This document shows positions 38,513 to 41,400 of a DNA stretch of 41,400 bases, in pieces; the stretch's first letter is position 1; each line of letters opens with the position of its first letter. This DNA comes from a virus. Location of the stretch: positions 1 to 41,400 of IMG/VR virus record IMGVR_UViG_3300045996_000812. One strand, given 5' to 3'. The translations under genes were made by a program, and so were the position numbers. The notes beneath the pieces are model-generated. The model saw only the letters and a list, made by a program, of their open reading frames with translations, had not been told where the DNA came from and searched no databases.

Positions 38513-39289
38513 ATGAGGAAAGCAATTCTAGCCGGAAGAGTGGTTAGGACTTGGATGGGGGCGGCGTTCTTCGCCGTCCTCCTCTACCACGCCCTGACTC
38601 TGCCGGGGAAGCTGCCATTGCAGTTCTACAACGTAAGGCGTGATGCCGCGCGAGCGGTTCTGGAGGTGCCACAGGCTATTCTCAAACCAGTGCTGAAGGA
38701 GGTAGACGTCATCGCCGAGAAGCTGGACAAGCGGATAGAGAGCATCCAGAAGGACACGAAGGAAGAGGTGGGCAAGCTGTCCGCGCAGACTGCCGACGTC
38801 GTAGGGGTCGTGAAGCAGCTCCAGGCGGATCTGAAGCCCACGATCGATAACGTGAATCAGTCTTCGAAGCACCTGGCTAGTGTTGCAGGGATGGTGGACG
38901 ACGCGTTGCCGCAGTTCACTCAGTGCTACTACGTGGACGAGGTTGGGGATATTGTAGGCGGGAATCCCGACTGTTTGTTCAATCGGTTTCAAGGGGTGAC
39001 GAAGGCAGCGGAGAAGACGATGCAGGACGTTCAGGCGATGACTGGTGAGATCAAGAAGGCTGTGCCACCTGCGTTGCACACTGTGCAGAGGATTGGTGAG
39101 AACTCGGACAAGGCCACGCTGAAGACAGCGGAGGCGATGGAGCAGACCAGACAGTTGATGTTCAATCTAGCTCAGAACACAAAGCCACTACCGGCCTGGA
39201 TTCGTTATCCAGCGGCGTTTGTCGGTGTGGCTGGCGCTGCTACTGCGCCGTGGGTGAGTGTAGCTGCTGCGACTGGAGCGTTTAGATAA
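38513..39289 (+). CDS. Two-ended membrane protein with long coiled coil
   Basis: 258 residues. An N-terminal membrane anchor (WMGAAFFAVLLYHALTL) is followed by a periplasm-sized helical rod (KPVLKEVDVIAEKLDKRIES, AQTADVVGVVKQLQADLKPT), a Cys pair (QCYYVD, PDCLF) and a hydrophobic C-terminus (YPAAFVGVAGAATAPWV). It follows the exported gene by 4 bases. The build resembles spanin-like or MCP-like rods spanning the envelope, but no lipobox or known motif is present. Last rightward gene. Confidence 0.55.
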   Translation: MRKAILAGRVVRTWMGAAFFAVLLYHALTLPGKLPLQFYNVRRDAARAVLEVPQAILKPVLKEVDVIAEKLDKRIESIQKDTKEEVGKLSAQTADVVGVVKQLQADLKPTIDNVNQSSKHLASVAGMVDDALPQFTQCYYVDEVGDIVGGNPDCLFNRFQGVTKAAEKTMQDVQAMTGEIKKAVPPALHTVQRIGENSDKATLKTAEAMEQTRQLMFNLAQNTKPLPAWIRYPAAFVGVAGAATAPWVSVAAATGAFR

Positions 39290-39299
39290 ATGGTTTGGA

Positions 39300-39323
39300 G
39301 GGGTGGGCCGCTCACACCACCCC
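39300..39323. terminator. Hairpin between convergent gene blocks
   Basis: GGGGTGG (39300-39306) pairs with CCACCCC (39317-39323) around a 10-base loop, where rightward and leftward transcription meet. No clear T-run on either side, so its strength is uncertain. Confidence 0.5.
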
Positions 39324-39500
39324 ATCCTTCTTGCGCTTCTTCCACGCGGACTTGCGTGGATCTTCAGCTCGTACTTTGATTAAGGCGGATATCAATTCAT
39401 CCGCCACTCCGTTTGCACCGATCAAAGCGTTTCGTGCGGTTTGTAGGTACTCGATCTGTTTGTCGATAAGGCTAATGAAAAGCTTGTTCGATTTGGTCAT
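39312..39500 (-). CDS. Small basic protein downstream of thyX
   Basis: 62 residues; its ATG lies inside the end of thyX (29-base overlap). A helix (KLFISLIDKQIEYLQTARNA) and a basic tail (KSAWKKRKKDG). The overlap suggests coupled translation. No family recognised. Confidence 0.5.
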   Translation of the reverse strand: MTKSNKLFISLIDKQIEYLQTARNALIGANGVADELISALIKVRAEDPRKSAWKKRKKDGVV

Positions 39501-40407
39501 TCTGTGCTAAGACAGAGGGTCCAGCCTCGCTGCTTATCTCCTTCCTAAACTGCTTCCATCCTCGAAAGTTCCCTACGTAGATACCATCCTTGATGGCCTC
39601 GGCCTGGTGCTCCAGCGGACTGAGGTGTCTCGGGTCGGTAGAGTCCCCCTTCCTAACCGCAAGCCTCTCAAACAACTCAAGGTCTCGCTTTACGTCAGAC
39701 TTCATCCCGTTCTCGGGCAGAAGGTACGAGGTCCTGGCGCACCTGGCCGCAGAGATTCTCTTGAGCGTTTCCAGGTCGTAAGCGCTACGGTCTGTGTGTG
39801 TGATGAACGGCAAGTGCCATTGCCCTGGCCGCAAGACGTTCACTCGATAGTCGGCCACGGATGCAGACTCGTTGAGCGCTTCAAAGTAAAACTTCACCCG
39901 TTTCGCGTCCAGGCGCATCTGACGCGCCAATTCTCGAAAATGAGGCTCAGCCATGTCGTGATCCCGCAGCCAGAAGAAGTTCTCTACTTCTGTAGCAGAT
40001 AGAACCTGTTGGGTCCAAATCCACGGTTCTAAAAGACGGTTGGCAATCTGTTTGTGTGCGCCTAGTTTTTCAATCACCCAAGCGGACGCGACTTGAGAGA
40101 GTCTCGATGCGTTCCAGATCCTCTCAACGGCCCAACGCTTGAACCCAGAAAGCTCAGACCCAGCTTGCATTCCCTTCTGGTTTGATCCAATGTAGCGCGG
40201 AGTGAATGGATCGTCAAGAACTGCGCGACGGATCTTCCAGGAGGGTATTGCGCGGCTGGAGGAAGTGTTCCGGGTAAACATCCGATGAGTGTTCACCTCT
40301 GCCAGAATGATCCTCGGAAAGGTGAGCAGCCACGAGTAAAGGATGTCCCCCGTAGCTGCATTTTTAGACGCTAGCAAAAGCTCTGCGTTAATCTTGTTCA
40401 CCGCCAA
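39472..40407 (-). CDS. thyX: FAD-dependent thymidylate synthase
   Basis: A 311-residue enzyme making dTMP from dUMP with flavin and methylene-tetrahydrofolate. The ThyX signature lies at residues 40-55 as THRMFTRNTSSSRAIP (a phage-type version of RHR-x7-S), with ILAEVN before it. NFFWLRDHDMAEPHF carries the dUMP/FAD-contacting residues, and HLSPLEHQA is another conserved block. The start seems to be TTG at 40407 with AAAGGA close by, overlapping the previous gene. It works with dUTPase (dUMP supply) and dNMP kinase. Confidence 0.88.
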   Translation of the reverse strand: MAVNKINAELLLASKNAATGDILYSWLLTFPRIILAEVNTHRMFTRNTSSSRAIPSWKIRRAVLDDPFTPRYIGSNQKGMQAGSELSGFKRWAVERIWNASRLSQVASAWVIEKLGAHKQIANRLLEPWIWTQQVLSATEVENFFWLRDHDMAEPHFRELARQMRLDAKRVKFYFEALNESASVADYRVNVLRPGQWHLPFITHTDRSAYDLETLKRISAARCARTSYLLPENGMKSDVKRDLELFERLAVRKGDSTDPRHLSPLEHQAEAIKDGIYVGNFRGWKQFRKEISSEAGPSVLAQNDQIEQAFH

Positions 40408-40658
40408 GACATCCTTTCAACGAGTGTTCCGATGTCCGTAGTACTACACTCCACCAATTGAAGCGTGACAATTTCCCAGTCAGAAGTGCGTGCCAGGAAC
40501 TGCGCCTTTGTTTCTTTATACTTGCGGCAGAGGTCTAGGTGTAGCTTCAAACCGCCAATACTGTTCCAGATCTTTCCGGTTTTTTGCCAACCACCATAGG
40601 TCCCGGCCCCTTTGAACAGACCTGTCGTTCTGTTTTTGATTTTGAATCCCATGATCAT
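40398..40658 (-). CDS. Small phage protein, unknown
   Basis: 86 residues. ATG overlaps the previous stop by ATGA, and its own end overlaps thyX. Contains GFKIKNRTTGLFKGAG near the start, then SIGGLKLHLDLCRKYKE and WEIVTLQLVE, a pattern I recognise from small, widespread phage proteins of unknown role. The chain of overlaps implies one transcript. Confidence 0.6.
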   Translation of the reverse strand: MIMGFKIKNRTTGLFKGAGTYGGWQKTGKIWNSIGGLKLHLDLCRKYKETKAQFLARTSDWEIVTLQLVECSTTDIGTLVERMSWR

Positions 40659-41062
40659 TGTTTGGTAAAGAAGATTACGAACTTGACTGCTTCAATGAAG
40701 GCTTGGCTAGGGTGAGGATCGTGCTCCATCGTCAGGGCCAAGTTCCCATCTGCCGTGTCAGCCTTAGCGACTATAGCGTGAGTGTCGTCTTCGAGCAGCC
40801 GGCCATTCCGCTGAGTGTGTCCGACCGCCACCACCCATACGTTGTGAAGCGCAGGGAGAGGCTCCTGGTTGGTGTCAAACACAACCACACCTAGATCTCT
40901 CTCCTTGGCCCACTTCACCATGTCTTCCAGCCACTCCTTGCTCATGCCGTCCTCACCGCTGAAGTCCGGTACACCATGAAGCGGCAGATCAAGGACGGAG
41001 GCAACCGCCGCTTGTAAGCAGTTGCCTGTCGGGTGTGACATGTCTTGAGGAACCGGCGTCAC
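40655..41062 (-). CDS. Papain-like-fold small protein (NCxQA type)
   Basis: 135 residues from GTG 41062 (GTGA overlap with the upstream gene); ATG 41041 is an alternative. GNCLQAAVASVLDLPLHGVP is the signature of a widespread phage family with a cysteine-nucleophile helix. DTHAIVAK supplies a His and LTMEHDPHPSQ a downstream Asp, the papain-like order. The function of the family is unknown; it may be a peptidase or deamidase relative. Confidence 0.65.
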   Translation of the reverse strand: MTPVPQDMSHPTGNCLQAAVASVLDLPLHGVPDFSGEDGMSKEWLEDMVKWAKERDLGVVVFDTNQEPLPALHNVWVVAVGHTQRNGRLLEDDTHAIVAKADTADGNLALTMEHDPHPSQAFIEAVKFVIFFTKQ

Positions 41063-41400
41063 TTCAACCTCTCTTGGTTGTCAATCTGTTTAGCGAGGTC
41101 CAGCATCGCTTCTCTGGCTGTAAGTCCTAACCCAACCACTTGGCCACCGACACGCCAAGACTCGCCATCCCTTGTGTTGTGCAGCCGGAATCCTCTACCG
41201 GTTGTGCTCTGCCGCGCAACCCAGGCGTAACCATTCCCCTGCGACTGAACGAAGTCCCACAGTTCGTCGCTGAGCCTCAGCTCGTACTCTTCCTTCCCAG
41301 CCGAGGACTCAATGTACGCTCGTTGCTTCGTGAAGGCTTGGTACAACTTCGTGTACTCATTCAAGAGACGCTGAACATCGTACTGGTCGTTAAGACGTGT
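41059..41400 (-). CDS. Partial gene, unknown, runs off the window
   Basis: The reverse frame is open to the window edge (12 more codons beyond the TTG at 41364: TRLNDQYDVQRL), so the start probably lies outside. Visible residues form a helix (NEYTKLYQAFTKQRAYIE) and a beta-rich part (GYAWVARQSTTGRGFRLHNT). It overlaps the next gene by GTGA. No family recognised. Confidence 0.55.
   Translation of the reverse strand, partial: TRLNDQYDVQRLLNEYTKLYQAFTKQRAYIESSAGKEEYELRLSDELWDFVQSQGNGYAWVARQSTTGRGFRLHNTRDGESWRVGGQVVGLGLTAREAMLDLAKQIDNQERLK

Overview
The window is most of a temperate, long-tailed (siphovirus-type) double-stranded DNA phage genome. Evidence: a complete head and tail module (large terminase, portal, scaffold, HK97-type capsid, tail tube, frameshifted tail chaperone, 1658-residue tape measure, tail-tip proteins), no sheath gene, a tyrosine integrase, repressor-like regulators and a lysis gene. 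A tRNA-gene fragment lies between integrase and repressor with phage genes on both sides, so I read it as attP of an unintegrated genome. The host is uncertain. Several exported proteins have signal peptides ending in A-x-A or GQ-like sites, and a small basic protein with an 'ISAAGRKRISEAQKRRWA' tail reminds me of Acidobacteriota (Bryobacter/Solibacter-like) proteins. That is a hint from memory only.

Layout. Positions 1-120 hold short CACGT repeats, and 121-458 has no supportable gene. Positions 459-5582 form a leftward arm: two tiny genes, integrase, attP region, XRE repressor, terminator, dUTPase, a Cys-rich mini-protein and a family A DNA polymerase. Positions 5583-5758 are a divergent control region rich in ACAAC/GTTGT dyads. 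From 5759 everything up to 39289 reads rightward, apart from two reverse-strand genes (5883-6134 and 33360-33797). The order is Cro-like HTH, small-terminase candidate, tRNA-His, C39-like protein and terL. Next come four accessory genes between terL and portal: a collagen-like fibre, a small exported protein, an exported alpha/beta-hydrolase and a glycosyltransferase. Portal, scaffold, capsid, connectors, tail tube, chaperone with a -1 frameshift, tape measure, tail-tip proteins and spike follow. Then come small membrane proteins, a metallophosphoesterase, a dNMP kinase, the lysis region (endolysin and holin candidate) and two more exported or membrane proteins. Positions 39312-41400 form a second leftward block (thyX and overlapping small genes) that runs off the window.

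How the genes work together. dUTPase, ThyX and dNMP kinase would supply dTTP and other dNTPs to the phage PolA. No helicase or primase is visible, so those probably lie outside the window. The late region is punctuated by intrinsic terminators. At two places (20282-20391 and 34324-34440) a strong promoter is followed after a short leader by a terminator ending almost at the next start codon, which suggests conditional readthrough or short RNAs. The most unusual biology is the set of signal-peptide proteins, including the collagen-like fibre, a Ser-Asp-His hydrolase and a reverse-strand 'moron'-like gene. They suggest that part of this phage's gene set acts at or outside the host envelope.
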